Shown in pieces: positions 37,901 to 45,414 of a stretch of DNA of 64,000 nucleotides. The notes under the pieces were generated by a model that was not told where the DNA came from, did not search any database, and worked only from the letters and a program-made list of their open reading frames with translations. This DNA comes from Owenia fusiformis (Eukaryota > Annelida > Polychaeta > Sabellida > Oweniidae). The stretch spans positions 24,241,985 through 24,305,984 of the forward strand of contig CAIIXF020000004.1 in the NCBI GenBank assembly GCA_903813345.2. The letters are read 5' to 3'. Both the position numbers and the translations under genes were made by a program. Within the stretch, counting starts at the first letter, position 1. Every line of letters begins with the position of its first letter.

Positions 37901-40900
37901 CCAGGCTGTGGCATATGGGGAAAGTGGATGGATGTTCCTGGAAAATGTAATCCACCAGCAGATTGTACACCACTTGTTCCAGTGGGTAAGAAACGAGAGA
38001 CATGTGTCATCACGACATACAAATGCCAAGTAGTAAGGCAGTGTACACCATGTCCAGGAATACCAAAAGGTTGCATAGGAGTCGCATTCAAAACAGAAGA
38101 TCGCCAATGTTGCAAAACAGGTATGGTGGTAGAATAATTTACTGTAGCTATTATCAGAGGTGCAAGGGTTATCAGAACAGAAAATCACATATGTTGCAAA
38201 CAGCTATAGTGGTAGAATAATTTACTATAGCTAGTATCAGAGGTGCAAGGGTTATCGAAACAGAAGATCGCACATGTAGTAAAGCAGATATAGTGGTAGA
38301 GTTATTTATTATAGCTAGTATCAGAGGTACAAGGGTTATCAAAACAGAAGATCGCATATGTTGCGAAGCAGATATTGTGTTAGGATGATGATTATCTATA
38401 GCTAGTATCGGAGGTTCAAGGGATATCAAAACAGAAGATCGCTTATGGTTTAAAACGGGTATGGTTGTATACTTATTTACTATAACTATTATCAGAAGTA
38501 TAATAAAAAAAGAAGATCGCACATGTTTTAAAGCAGATATGGTGGTACAAAAATGTATTATTACCACCTTGCCGGGCCAGTTCTAGAGGTTTTAGTGCTA
38601 GTTTAGAAGGCGTTCATTTTACTATATCGACCTGAGAAATATGTGACGTCATAGTGGTGGTCCATATGGACCGGTCTAGAATATACTAGTATTCTGGACC
38701 GGCAATTTTCCCCGGGAAATTAGATATCGTTCAGTGCGTAAGATTTTCTTGCTATTTCAGCCCTGGTCGTTAACGGTGGTAATAATACTAATAATAACGT
38801 CATTTCTGCGAGCAATATAGTGAAATATTGGACCTTGGGCCTTCGGCCCTCGGTCCAATATTTCACTATAATGCCCTTAGAAATGACGTTATTGTACTAT
38901 TATAGCTAGTATAAGATGTCCAAGGGTTATTAAAACAGAATATCGCACATGTTGCAAAACAGGCATGGTGGTAGGATTATTAGTTAAGAGTAAAGGTCAA
39001 AATTACAAAATTGCAATGATCACTCGTGATATTCAATGCTATGCAATATATGCCCTAAAAAGCAGAATATAAGTTTTTGAAGAGTTGAAAAGTTTTTATC
39101 AAAAATTTTGCATCGGAGAATTTGAGGACATTATATAGTGTATCTATATCATCAATATTCGTAACATTAATATCTTCGGTCACGGTGTAAGTTAAACCGA
39201 ACACAAACAAAATCAGTTACAACAAATGGTACCTACTATCCCACATATAATTGACTGTCTTACACAACAAATATGTAAGATGCTTCAAAACTGTATTCGA
39301 CCCGATCAAATATAAATTTGATAAGTATTTTAAATATATGCGATGCCAAGTACCATTCGTGTTGGGTTAACATATTCATTTGTGGTAAACATATTCATTT
39401 GTGGGGTAAGTCACGTGACTTACCGAATGGTTCTATATAAACCTATGTTCATATTATGGACTTTTTTCTGCATCTTTATTCGATTTTCACACTTTTGTAT
39501 TTGATTACAACCATTCGATATTCCACTATATTAAAATAATTCGAAACACGTAATAAATTTGTTTGTTTTTTCACATTTATATTTGATTTATGTACCTATA
39601 TATGCGTAGATGCACTTGTATATGCGGTTCATGTTATTCAGTGCTTGGTAAAATGTCACATATTTAAGTCCATGTACACACACGAACAAAGACGGTTGAC
39701 ACATATATTAAGAACACGCATCAAATACAAATATACTTTGGAACCAAACAATTTTCATTTACCGAACAATCATAGAGTCTAAAATAACACGGACATATAG
39801 TGACTTGCCCCACATAATTAATTACATGTACTTTCGCATAAAATCACTTGGGGTAAGTCACGTGACTTACCCCACATAAATGACACATGCATGTAGCATA
39901 AAACCATTCGGTAAATCACGTGACCAGTGACGTTGAAATTATTTCAAAATGAATGAAACAAGCGAGGAAAAAGAATTTGAACAAGATTCATATTCACAAT
40001 TTAGAGAGGAAATTGACGAGTTATTAGATCATTGAAGCATGAGGCTACACGCGATCCTTTCTTAATAGAAGATACATGTACATGTTCGCAATTGGAGAAT
40101 CACACCAGAGCTCTTGAATATATAGATAGCGCAGTCACGTGACTTACCCCACATCAAAACAGTGAACTATTACATTAGGACAGTATTCCTATAGCTGTTC
40201 GATAAAAATAAAAAATATGTCCACATTTATCTCATTCGTCCATTTAAATGGCATTGCATGGGTAATAGACACTTAAACCACACTTAAGTAGCAACACAAT
40301 AGAATGAACGGTGCTTTATTTTTAAGAATATCCAGCTAAAAAAAGAGCAGTGTATTATTTTTCTATTGTTTTTTAAGAGTCTACACTTGGCTTTTGCTAG
40401 CCAAAACCAGTGTGGCATAAAAGACAATTGACTGTCACATGCAATGCACTTACGCTTAACTAATTATACCATATCCACGCCTTCAATAGTTGAAAAACGT
40501 TAAACTGTACATGCCATGTTAAATGCACTGCACTCAAGCTGGGCTAATTACAGCCACTCACTTCTTAATAAGCTTACCCAAGTCAATACAAAAAAAAGAA
40601 ATTCAATTTTTTTTAAATTGGATCTTTTGGTTCAATTTTGGGTTTAAGGAGAAAAAATTGTTTTGTCTAATACTAAGACTCGTTGTTTATCCCTAACATA
40701 AAAACAGAATGAAGCCAACTCTATAAAATATAAGCTAATTTTCATTGATTTCCTATTACACGATGAATTATTTGTAGGTCCAAAGCCAACAACAAAAAAA
40801 CAGACAACCCCAAAGAAGACAACCCCAAAGGCGACAACAACAAAACCAGCGACAACAACTAAAAAAGTAGAACAGTGTCCAAAATATACCTGGGGACTGT

Positions 40901-41243
40901 GGGGGCCCTGTGATCGTACGGATTGTGCACCTTTTCTTGACTTCCCTGGTTTTCCACAGAATATAGAAGGCAACAAACGACAAGCGCCTTTTGGTTGTAA
41001 AAGCGTAGAGATTACAACTTGTAAACGCATTAGCACGGGCTGCACTAACTGTGGCGGCAAAATTTGCTCTCTGGATCCGCAATTTGAAATAAAAAATTTG
41101 AAATGCTGCCGTAAGAAAAAAACATTAAAAATTGAAAATAATTTGATTAATAACATAAACACTTTCATTGTTAAGTATATCATTTTTAAACGGTAAAATT
41201 TATGCTTGACTAAATTTTTTTTGTTTTTGTTTCAGAAATCTGA
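22846..41243 (+). CDS. Gene B: secreted multi-module TSP1-like cysteine-rich protein
   Basis: Ten exons join in one frame: 22846-22903, 32552-32677, 32870-33157, 33379-33558, 34376-34603, 35115-35351, 35708-35911, 37899-38120, 40778-41110 and 41236-41243. They total 1884 bases, about 627 residues. Order: signal peptide (1-19), Lys/Cys-rich segment (20-61), four thrombospondin type-1-like modules (62-157, 158-217, 218-293, 294-372), one C-Q-W-G-P-W module (373-440), one C-G-I-W-G-K-W module (441-514), Thr/Lys linker and C-terminal module (515-625). Introns are all phase 1. Intron 1 is about 9.6 kb because of the retroelement at 23222-28628 and other insertions. It has more TSP1 modules and fewer C-x-W-G modules than A and C, and is the divergent member. 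The function is unknown to me; secretion is well supported. Confidence 0.82.
23222..23297 (-). repeat. Split direct repeat B2
   Basis: AACTGGTCCTCCGTA through TTATGTGCCGCTAT recurs at 25464-25540 with two or three differences. Confidence 0.7.
23443..24840. repeat. Degenerate CCTCAGAGG / GCCCCGGAGGC array, copy 2
   Basis: Counterpart of 1-1400, with the same unit order and only isolated base changes. Confidence 0.75.
25192..25322 (-). repeat. Split direct repeat A2
   Basis: TAAATTTAGCAAATGCTGCC through CGTCACTTAAATAGAAC recurs at 28506-28628, which lacks about nine bases (TCTACTCAT). The open frame at 25187-25462 lies in this noncoding repeat. Confidence 0.7.
25464..25540 (-). repeat. Split direct repeat B1
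   Basis: Second copy of 23222-23297, placed between the recombinase remnant and A2 when read on the minus strand. Confidence 0.7.
25640..26228 (-). pseudogene. Tyrosine recombinase remnant of copy 2
   Basis: Same pieces and same stops as 2200-2790: the N-terminal K-F-S-K-W region, an F-L-R-Y-K-E box and a D-G-Y-V segment near the expected catalytic tyrosine. Confidence 0.6.
26525..27125 (-). pseudogene. RNase H remnant of copy 2
   Basis: V-Y-S-D-A-S, W-I-P-R-E-L and Y-V-G-T-E-A-V-D-S-F appear in order across broken frames, as in copy 1. Confidence 0.6.
28240..28447 (-). pseudogene. Gag-like remnant
   Basis: One minus-strand frame reads a basic segment followed by R-Y-E-F-N-S-E-I-L-D-N, like the K-x-Q-F-x-F-N-x-x-V motif I associate with gag-type proteins of tyrosine-recombinase retroelements, then hits a stop. 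Its position at the 5' end of the element fits gag. Confidence 0.4.
28506..28628 (-). repeat. Split direct repeat A1
   Basis: Matches 25192-25322; marks the upstream edge of the element on the minus strand. Confidence 0.7.
28900..29521. mobile_element. Noncoding 5' part of a Harbinger-type element
   Basis: Many CGCAAAT and GCAAATCGC words cluster directly before the transposase fragment and stop there. Terminal repeats are not resolved. Confidence 0.4.
29522..29854 (+). pseudogene. PIF/Harbinger transposase N-terminal fragment (HARBI1-like)
   Basis: The 110-residue frame contains N-R-Y-R-M-P-R, I-P-C-Q-L-K-V-F-I-S-L-R-F-Y-A-T-G and G-D-I-F-G-V-S-Q-T-T-V-S. These match the helix-turn-helix start of HARBI1-like nucleases, where L-R-F-Y-A-T-G and F-G-V-S-Q-x-T-V are typical. 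The catalytic DDE part (roughly 200 more residues) is absent after the stop. It lies in intron 1 of gene B. Confidence 0.8.
29960..30150. repeat. Degenerate minisatellite
   Basis: Three or four units of about 60 bases share AGGGATCxxTACTxG and GTAATGATGTT words. Confidence 0.4.
30171..30310. mobile_element. Mariner-like terminal fragment
   Basis: ACAAGGGCCGATCAAAAAGTTC resembles mariner-type terminal repeats in form, and 51478-51510 begins similarly. No partner end or transposase was seen. Confidence 0.3.
30311..31509. other. Gene B intron 1, unassigned
   Basis: AT-rich sequence without a recognisable gene or repeat. Confidence 0.45.
31510..31946. mobile_element. CACGGTG-ended MITE, truncated copy
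   Basis: It starts with the same terminal sequence as 8134-8924 and follows the right arm of that element (CAAGGCGATTTGCAAAATTTT) in inverted orientation. Matching to copies 1 and 3 is lost at about 31946, so the other end is missing. Confidence 0.7.
32017..32077 (+). other. Signal-peptide-like open segment with phase-1 donor
   Basis: The frame reads S-F-K-L-R-L-L-L-V-L-I-A-S-F-H-V-I-A-I-M and ends in G|GTAAGA, phase 1, like exon 1 of genes B and C. No ATG lies in this frame; the nearest one, at 32010, is out of frame. It could be a dead alternative first exon upstream of exon 2, or chance. Confidence 0.25.
32552..32677 (+). CDS. Gene B exon 2: Lys/Cys-rich segment
   Basis: Between TTGTAG and GTGAGT. 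It encodes V-A-E-S-Y-A then a basic stretch with four cysteines (A-C-M-K-N-C, R-C-K-K-I-C). It resembles gene C exon 51724-51839 (E-S-Y-A, C-K-K-I-C). Confidence 0.8.
32870..33157 (+). CDS. Gene B exon 3: TSP1-like module 1
   Basis: A 96-codon phase 1-1 exon between AAAATAG and GTGAGT. C-I-W-G-D-Y-G, C-S-V-S-C-G-G-G and E-T-G-D-P-E-C are followed by a long Pro-rich tail of about 35 residues. Confidence 0.85.
33311..33350 (+). pseudogene. Truncated TSP1 exon start
   Basis: CAACACAG acceptor followed by about 40 bases resembling a TSP1 exon start (ATGGAGTAACTAC, GAGAAATACGGCAA), then intron sequence. Its first codon positions have lost the Cys. Confidence 0.5.
33379..33558 (+). CDS. Gene B exon 4: TSP1-like module 2
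   Basis: A 60-codon phase 1-1 exon, compact and without a Pro-rich tail. C-K-W-S-D-Y-G, C-S-V-S-C-G-G-G, D-P-E-C-Y-G-S and S-C-N-T-Q-P-C-P give six cysteines. Confidence 0.85.
33559..34154. other. Gene B intron 4
   Basis: No gene seen in this stretch. Confidence 0.5.
34155..34783. repeat. Tc1/mariner-like ends bracketing exon 5
   Basis: TACAGGGTGTTTCATAATG at 34155 faces CACACCCTGTATA at 34771-34783. Each resembles the TACAGGGTG-type end of Tc1/mariner elements. They may be two separate fragments or one pair that now encloses an exon. Confidence 0.35.
34376..34603 (+). CDS. Gene B exon 5: TSP1-like module 3
   Basis: A 76-codon phase 1-1 exon between AACGCAG and GTAAGG. C-R-W-S-N-Y-G, C-S-S-R-C-G-G-G, D-P-D-C-Y-G-C-S and S-C-N-M-Q-P-C-Q. 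It has a seventh cysteine (Y-G-C-S), and Arg replaces the Ser/Thr of the O-fucose site. Confidence 0.85.
34896..34940 (+). pseudogene. TSP1 pseudo-exon with stop
   Basis: After CAACACAG the copy reads as a TSP1 exon start, but the Trp codon is TAG (TGT-AGA-TAG). It is cut short after GGCAAATGTTATACAG. Confidence 0.6.
35115..35351 (+). CDS. Gene B exon 6: TSP1-like module 4
   Basis: A 79-codon phase 1-1 exon between AACACAG and GTATCG. C-R-W-S-N-Y-C, C-S-T-A-C-G-G-G, D-S-N-C-Y-G-S and P-C-N-N-Q-P-C-H, then a Pro/His/Arg tail. Ala replaces the Ser/Thr of the O-fucose site and an extra Cys follows the first Tyr. Confidence 0.8.
35708..35911 (+). CDS. Gene B exon 7: C-Q-W-G-P-W module
   Basis: A 68-codon phase 1-1 exon between TTATAAG and GTAAGT. 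C-Q-W-G-P-W-T-R-W, Q-R-C, R-R-C-Y-C and R-P-C-C align with the C-Y-W-G-D-W modules of A and C. It has eight cysteines because the extra S-K-C of the relatives is M-S here. Confidence 0.82.
35950..36646. mobile_element. CACGGTG-family MITE, copy 3
   Basis: It matches the family from GATTTGCAAAATTTTGCGG to a degenerate end (CATGCTATAGCAGGGTG). The left terminal repeat is missing. It lies just after exon 7. Confidence 0.7.
36647..37898. other. Gene B intron 7, right part
   Basis: No recognisable gene or repeat seen. Confidence 0.45.
37899..38120 (+). CDS. Gene B exon 8: C-G-I-W-G-K-W module
   Basis: A 74-codon phase 1-1 exon between TTCCTAG and GTATGG with the ten-cysteine plan of 18871-19128 (C-G-I-W, G-K-C, A-D-C, T-C-V-I, Y-K-C, R-Q-C-T-P-C, K-G-C, C-C). 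It is shorter by the I-Q-N-M-R-E-K segment. Confidence 0.85.
38101..38990 (+). repeat. Tandem array of exon ends with donor sites
   Basis: Starting from the real exon end, the block from ACAGAAGATCGC through TGTTGCAAA and the donor-like GTATGGTGGTAGAATAATT to AGAGGTGCAAGGGTTATC repeats about every 84 bases. GATCGC-like landmarks lie near 38101, 38185, 38268, 38352, 38439 and 38517. A further unit at 38905-38990 is separated by a hairpin element. 84 is divisible by three, so a long minus-strand frame (38172-38567) is a by-product. Confidence 0.8.
38550..38905. mobile_element. Hairpin-forming insertion inside the array
   Basis: GTATTATTACCACC (38556) faces GGTGGTAATAATAC (about 38775). A second, nearly perfect inverted repeat follows at about 38798-38900: AATATTGGACC and GGTCCAATATT around GGCCTTCGGCC, flanked by ATGACGTTATT-type arms. 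The array resumes directly afterwards. Confidence 0.6.
39400..40155. mobile_element. Element with palindromic GTCACGTGAC ends
   Basis: GTGGGGTAAGTCACGTGACTTACC (first half given by GGTAAGTCAC and its complement) occurs at 39407-39426. A longer perfect 24-base palindrome lies at 39850-39873, and AGTCACGTGACTTACCCC at 40133-40150; a weaker relative is near 39903. The outermost copies form terminal inverted repeats. A 28-codon frame at 39949 (M-N-E-T-S-E-E-K) has no known domain. Confidence 0.55.
40778..41110 (+). CDS. Gene B exon 9: Thr/Lys linker plus C-terminal module
   Basis: A 111-codon exon between TTGTAG and GTAAGA. The linker alternates Thr with Lys and Pro rather than being almost pure Thr. 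Then C-P-K-Y-T-W-G-L-W-G-P-C, T-D-C, F-G-C, T-T-C, T-G-C-T-N-C, K-I-C and K-C-C give ten cysteines, as in A and C. Confidence 0.85.
41236..41243 (+). CDS. Gene B terminal exon with stop
   Basis: After GTTTCAG the exon adds Q-I and TGA. Confidence 0.75.
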
Positions 41244-41333
41244 TGAACTTGAACACATTTCCAAACGCCAAACCTGAAACAGTGAAATACTAAACAATTA
41301 TGATCACCATATCTTATCTAAATTTGATTACAT

Positions 41334-41339
41334 AATAAA
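41334..41339 (+). other. Polyadenylation signal of gene B
   Basis: AATAAA about 90 bases after the stop, in a 3' UTR that shares AAACCTGAAACAGT with the paralogs. Confidence 0.75.
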
Positions 41340-42096
41340 GACCAATTGATTGTTGCTGCAAAAAAATGTGTTTGTATATTGTACAATTAAAACCTTACTT
41401 TCATATATTCGAAATTATCCCTTCTGGTCCTTGCTTACGGAATTGTATGATATCAGTCACGGATATGTAACAACCCCACCCCGAACCTTGGTTCAAGAAA
41501 CAGCATCACATTCTAAATCCGCAAAATCTATGACAGCATATCATACACTGAAAATCAAGTAAAAATCATGGTCTGAAGGAGCCCAAATGGGAATGACCCA
41601 TAATTCAGCATAGTTTTAACAAGGTGGATACAGGCACGTACATCAGTACGTAGAGTTGTTTTTAAGAATTAATAAGCAATATTTTTTAGTATATATCGTA
41701 TGGCCATGATAGCCATTAAATGTCGTTGATATTAACAGACATGGCACAGGCTTTAATAGAAAAACAGAATTTGACTCTACTTGAAAATATAAATTATGGT
41801 AAATTTCCCCACATGCAGTGAATAGCCTCGATTTGTTTATTTTACTCTTATGTGTACAATATGTTGATGTTGTATTTTTGTATACCAGCATGCTGTAATA
41901 TATCATTCTTTTGAAATCTGATTTATAATCTATTTCGCACAATGTTATTTCATGTTCGAAAGGCATGACAAATTCAAAAATTAAATATTCAATCCATACA
42001 GTTAATCTGTTGATGAATCAGATTAAAAACACGGGTAAACAAAATCAGAAGGTATTGTGTTCGTCTAGAGCGCTGTACAAACCAAGCTATATTACG
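41340..42096. other. Spacer downstream of gene B
   Basis: No gene recognised. The frame at 41643-41966 on the minus strand has no domain I know. Confidence 0.45.
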
Positions 42097-43349
42097 TAGT
42101 AGCCTGGGCAGAATTTTTTAAGGGTCACTTTGTCTTTGATAACTTTTTTAAATGTCAGAATTATCAAAAACGATTATATATTTGAAAACTAAGGTAAAAT
42201 TCTGACATAAAAATATTAAAGAAACACCTCTTGATTTATTAACATTATAGGCGTTTATATTAGGAGTAATGTGAAGGCATGATTCATCATTTTGTCTCAT
42301 ATTTGATCAAAAATGGCAGCATATTTTGTATATTTAATGTTCAGTTGAAAGTTAATATTTAAGCAATGTCATACGCCTATGAAGTCATGTAGACTGCTGC
42401 CTTGGAAATGATTGCATTTAAAATCGTTCATGATTTTAAATAACTTACAAGTACTTGGTATACTCGAAAATGTTCATACATTGTATGTGCAGTGTAATGA
42501 TAGGGTCGCAGGACTTACTTTTTTACCATTCCATTGTTACCTGTAGTTGATTAGCAACCCTATAGTAGTTTATATCCGAAGGACACGTGTACGCTTTTAT
42601 AGAATTCATCATTTTGACATAACATATTTTACAAAACTTTTATGACATTGGGAGTCGGCTATATATCGATAAAGAGCTTGCCTAATAGTATATAAAACTA
42701 ATGACCGATTACGTAACCATGAGATAATGTTACGCAATTAAAGCGCATACTCCTGGTTATGCAGCCTAATCATTAATCTTTGAGAAAAGAGCCCAAAAAT
42801 AAGTATACTCGTGAACGGGAGATGAATTTAATGAATAAAAATGCTCTGTGAACAATCAGATACGCCGTTCCCCAAAGATTGAATGAATGAGGCCTGGTTA
42901 TATTAGGATAAAGTAAGTGTTAGTATGATGTAGGTGTATGTATGCTAATACGGAGAGCGCCGTAGAATATAGGCATTTTCTTATCATTCCCCGCACTTGC
43001 TCTTACAAACTGAACAAAATAATCATTTATTTAGCAATGGCTGCGTTTGCCGAGAGTAACGTTTATTGATGTCTATGTGGGTACAATGAAATTTTGGTTA
43101 TATCGTGGTTAGCTCTGTGGTCCCAGAGACCGTGTTAACGTCTGAAATGCCTCTGACTCAACTTCGGCCTACCAACCTGAAAAAAAACCTTTATAGGGAA
43201 ACATGCAGGTGGTTCACCCGCCTGAATGAAGCAGAGTCACTCTGTAAAACAAAGCGTGGGATTTAGAACTTGGCAGAAAGACGTGTTAACCCGGGGTGTC
43301 AACTTTCACTCCCGTTAAACTTTTTATAAAACCTGAATAATGTTCATTG

Positions 43350-43520
43350 GTGCAGCCCCAGAAGGCTTCGTATGATGCAGCCCCAGAAGGCTCAGCCCCA
43401 GAAGGCTTCATCTGATACAGCCCCAGAAGGCTTTATAATACAGTCCAAGAAGGCTCGGCCCCAGAAGGCTTCATCTGATACAGCCCCAGAAGGCTTCGTC
43501 TATAACCCATAAGGCATTAC
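43350..43520. repeat. GCCCCAGAAGGC short-repeat array
   Basis: About eight copies of CAGCCCCAGAAGGCTTCAT-like units, 15-30 bases apart, lie just downstream of the recombinase on the minus strand. The GCCCC-GAAGGC core resembles the GCCCCGGAGGC boxes in the tails of the two dead elements. Confidence 0.75.
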
Positions 43521-43654
43521 TGTCCAGAATGGTTTGTTCTTTGTGCTGCCCCTGAAGGCCATGTTCTCTGAAAATAAACTATAAACGTGTTATTTTATGA
43601 TATTAGAGCCATTTCGTATATTCTATTTTAAAATGTATAACATCTTTTTTAATT

Positions 43655-44356
43655 TTAACTATTGTACAATTTTTGTGGCTGAAATTTAGGTGTTACTCGT
43701 GTAGGCAAAAAGCCGAGAATGACTACCTTAGTTTCATACTCATAGTCTGATTTCCATCGACCATGTGACTTGAATACTCTATCAAATATACCAAACCTTG
43801 CGGCTGCCGTAGCCCCTCCAGCTCTCAAACTATGAGTACCAAACTTTTCCGAGTCAAAACCTATGTTTTTGATGGCATTTATTACCATAGCCCTGCAAGC
43901 CGAATAGCTCAGTTTTGAGTTTGTGTTTCTAAGAACATAACCATTTGACTTGAATGTCAATGCTCTTAATATATATTCTTCTAAATCTTGTTTGATTTTT
44001 GCCATTTCAAAATACCTTTGTAACCATGTATATGGACAGAGCTTGTTACAAGTTTTTGCAATAATAACACTGTTACCGTTTCTATATACATCTGTCTTAG
44101 ATTTTTCTACAAATATATCTATATGTGTTTGTTTGAATTGTATGTCCTTCGATCTTAGCCTAGAAATGTCATCATATCTGAAGAAACCTGCATACGCTAA
44201 TATCATGAATGTAATTGTTCTTAATGATTTAAGGTTAATGTATGAATTGTCCGAATTGTCTACAATTTTTTCTAACATTTCTGGAGTAATTGGTTGTTTT
44301 TTGACTGTCCCTTGACCAAGAGATCTTTTAGCTGATTCTATTAGTTTATTTATCAT
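43655..44356 (-). pseudogene. Tyrosine recombinase, catalytic part
   Basis: The 233-residue frame has the catalytic Arg box (A-G-F-F-R-Y-D-D-I), H-S-L-R-A-G-G-A-T (His-x-x-Arg) and S-H-G-R-W. The region expected to carry the nucleophilic tyrosine, usually close to D-G-Y some eight residues after G-R-W, is replaced by S-D-Y-E-Y-E-T, and the last 21 or so residues are encoded by the terminal direct repeat. Upstream, A-W-A-H-E and N-P-C continue the domain beyond the ATG. Confidence 0.8.
43681..43742 (-). repeat. Terminal direct repeat, downstream copy
   Basis: GAAATTTAGGTGTTACTCG through CTTAGTTTCATACT is shared with 47393-47452 essentially without change. Confidence 0.85.
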
Positions 44357-44389
44357 TATGTTATCGCATGGATTTGGTATACATGCCGT

Positions 44390-44700
44390 TTCATGTGCCC
44401 ATGCTATGGCGTATTTTCATTGTTCACTATACTGTCACTGCATTTTGAATCAAGCTGAGTAAATACAATGCTACGTGAATAGTTTTTGCTGGTAAATATT
44501 TTACATTTTCAAATGTGTTACACCATTTTTTAAAATTACTGAAATTAGCAGTATAAGATCTGACCGTAGAATCCTCCTTGGACTTTAATAGTTGGCGTGG
44601 CAGTTCATCGAAGAGGATTTGAAGCTTTGGTTCTGTAATGTCCTTTTGTAATTCTGACCATTGCTCTGTCTTCGTTATTTCGTCGAATACACCTGAAACA
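44390..44700 (-). pseudogene. Tyrosine recombinase, N-terminal core-binding part
   Basis: The minus strand encodes G-V-F-D-E-I, then S-T-V-R-S-Y-T-A-N-F-S-N-F-K-K-W and Y-L-P-A-K-T, typical of the SAM-like core-binding domain. It then needs two frame changes (around 44455 and 44410) to continue into Y-A-I-A-W-A-H-E and the catalytic part. TTTCAG lies directly upstream, but I could not pair it with an in-phase donor. Confidence 0.6.
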
Positions 44701-44856
44701 TATTACATTACAAGGCAAATATATGCATTCTATACCAGAACCTTGTTGGCTGACGAACCCTGTGATTCATTTACATTAATTTTTTCATCAAAATAACTTC
44801 AATGCTAAAGTTATACCGTGAAATTTGCTACCTAGAACAGAATCTTTCTGTGAACC

Positions 44857-45414
44857 TTATATATATACATTTGTCCCCATAGGAATCTCAATCACCTGTG
44901 TGATAAATTCTCGGTACCTGATACCGTTATGCAACAATGGCCAATATGCCGCGCTGTTCCACTTCGGAACAATTAATGTACTTCTTGCTCTCTGAAAACA
45001 TGCATATTTCACTGCTTTGCAAACCAATTTTATTGGTGGTACTAGCCAGTTATTTTCGTCTTTCCAACTCGCAGAAAATGCATCTACTGCCTCTGTACCT
45101 GGGCACCAATATTCTGAGTTGAATCGGTTTACCTGATTGTTTTCGCTAGAAGCAAACCTGTCTACTGTATGCTTACCCCATAGCTGGTCCAGCCATGTAA
45201 ATACCCATTTGGCAATTTTCCAATCTTCTGTCTCAACTATGCGACTTATTTCATCGGCTATGACATTATTCTCTCTTGGAATCCACTGAACTGACAACCT
45301 GACGTTGAACTGCTTACATAGCATAAAGATAGCTAATGTTAAATACTGTAAATCTAGTTTCATGCTACCTTTTCTGATAATATTTACAATGTTCTGATTA
45401 TCTGTCGACCACAT
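44857..45414 (-). pseudogene. RNase H C-terminal and connection region
   Basis: W-S-T-D-N-Q-N-I-V, W-I-P-R-E-N-N-V-I-A-D-E-I-S-R and H-T-V-D-R-F-A-S are typical of DIRS-type RNase H and its downstream domain, as is C-P-G-T-E-A-V-D-A-F. It overlaps the preceding frame in another register, so the original single ORF is frameshifted here. Confidence 0.8.

Noticed and set aside
38172-38567. 131-codon minus-strand reading frame
   Set aside because: It arises from the 84-base tandem array, whose period is a multiple of three; hydrophobic repeats follow from the repeat, not from selection.
40644-41183. 179-codon minus-strand frame opposite gene B exon 9
   Set aside because: Shadow of the Thr/Lys-rich coding exon on the other strand.
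44696-44880. Intron joining the RNase H and recombinase frames of the retroelement
   Set aside because: A good TTTCAG acceptor is present, but no donor in the matching phase was found.
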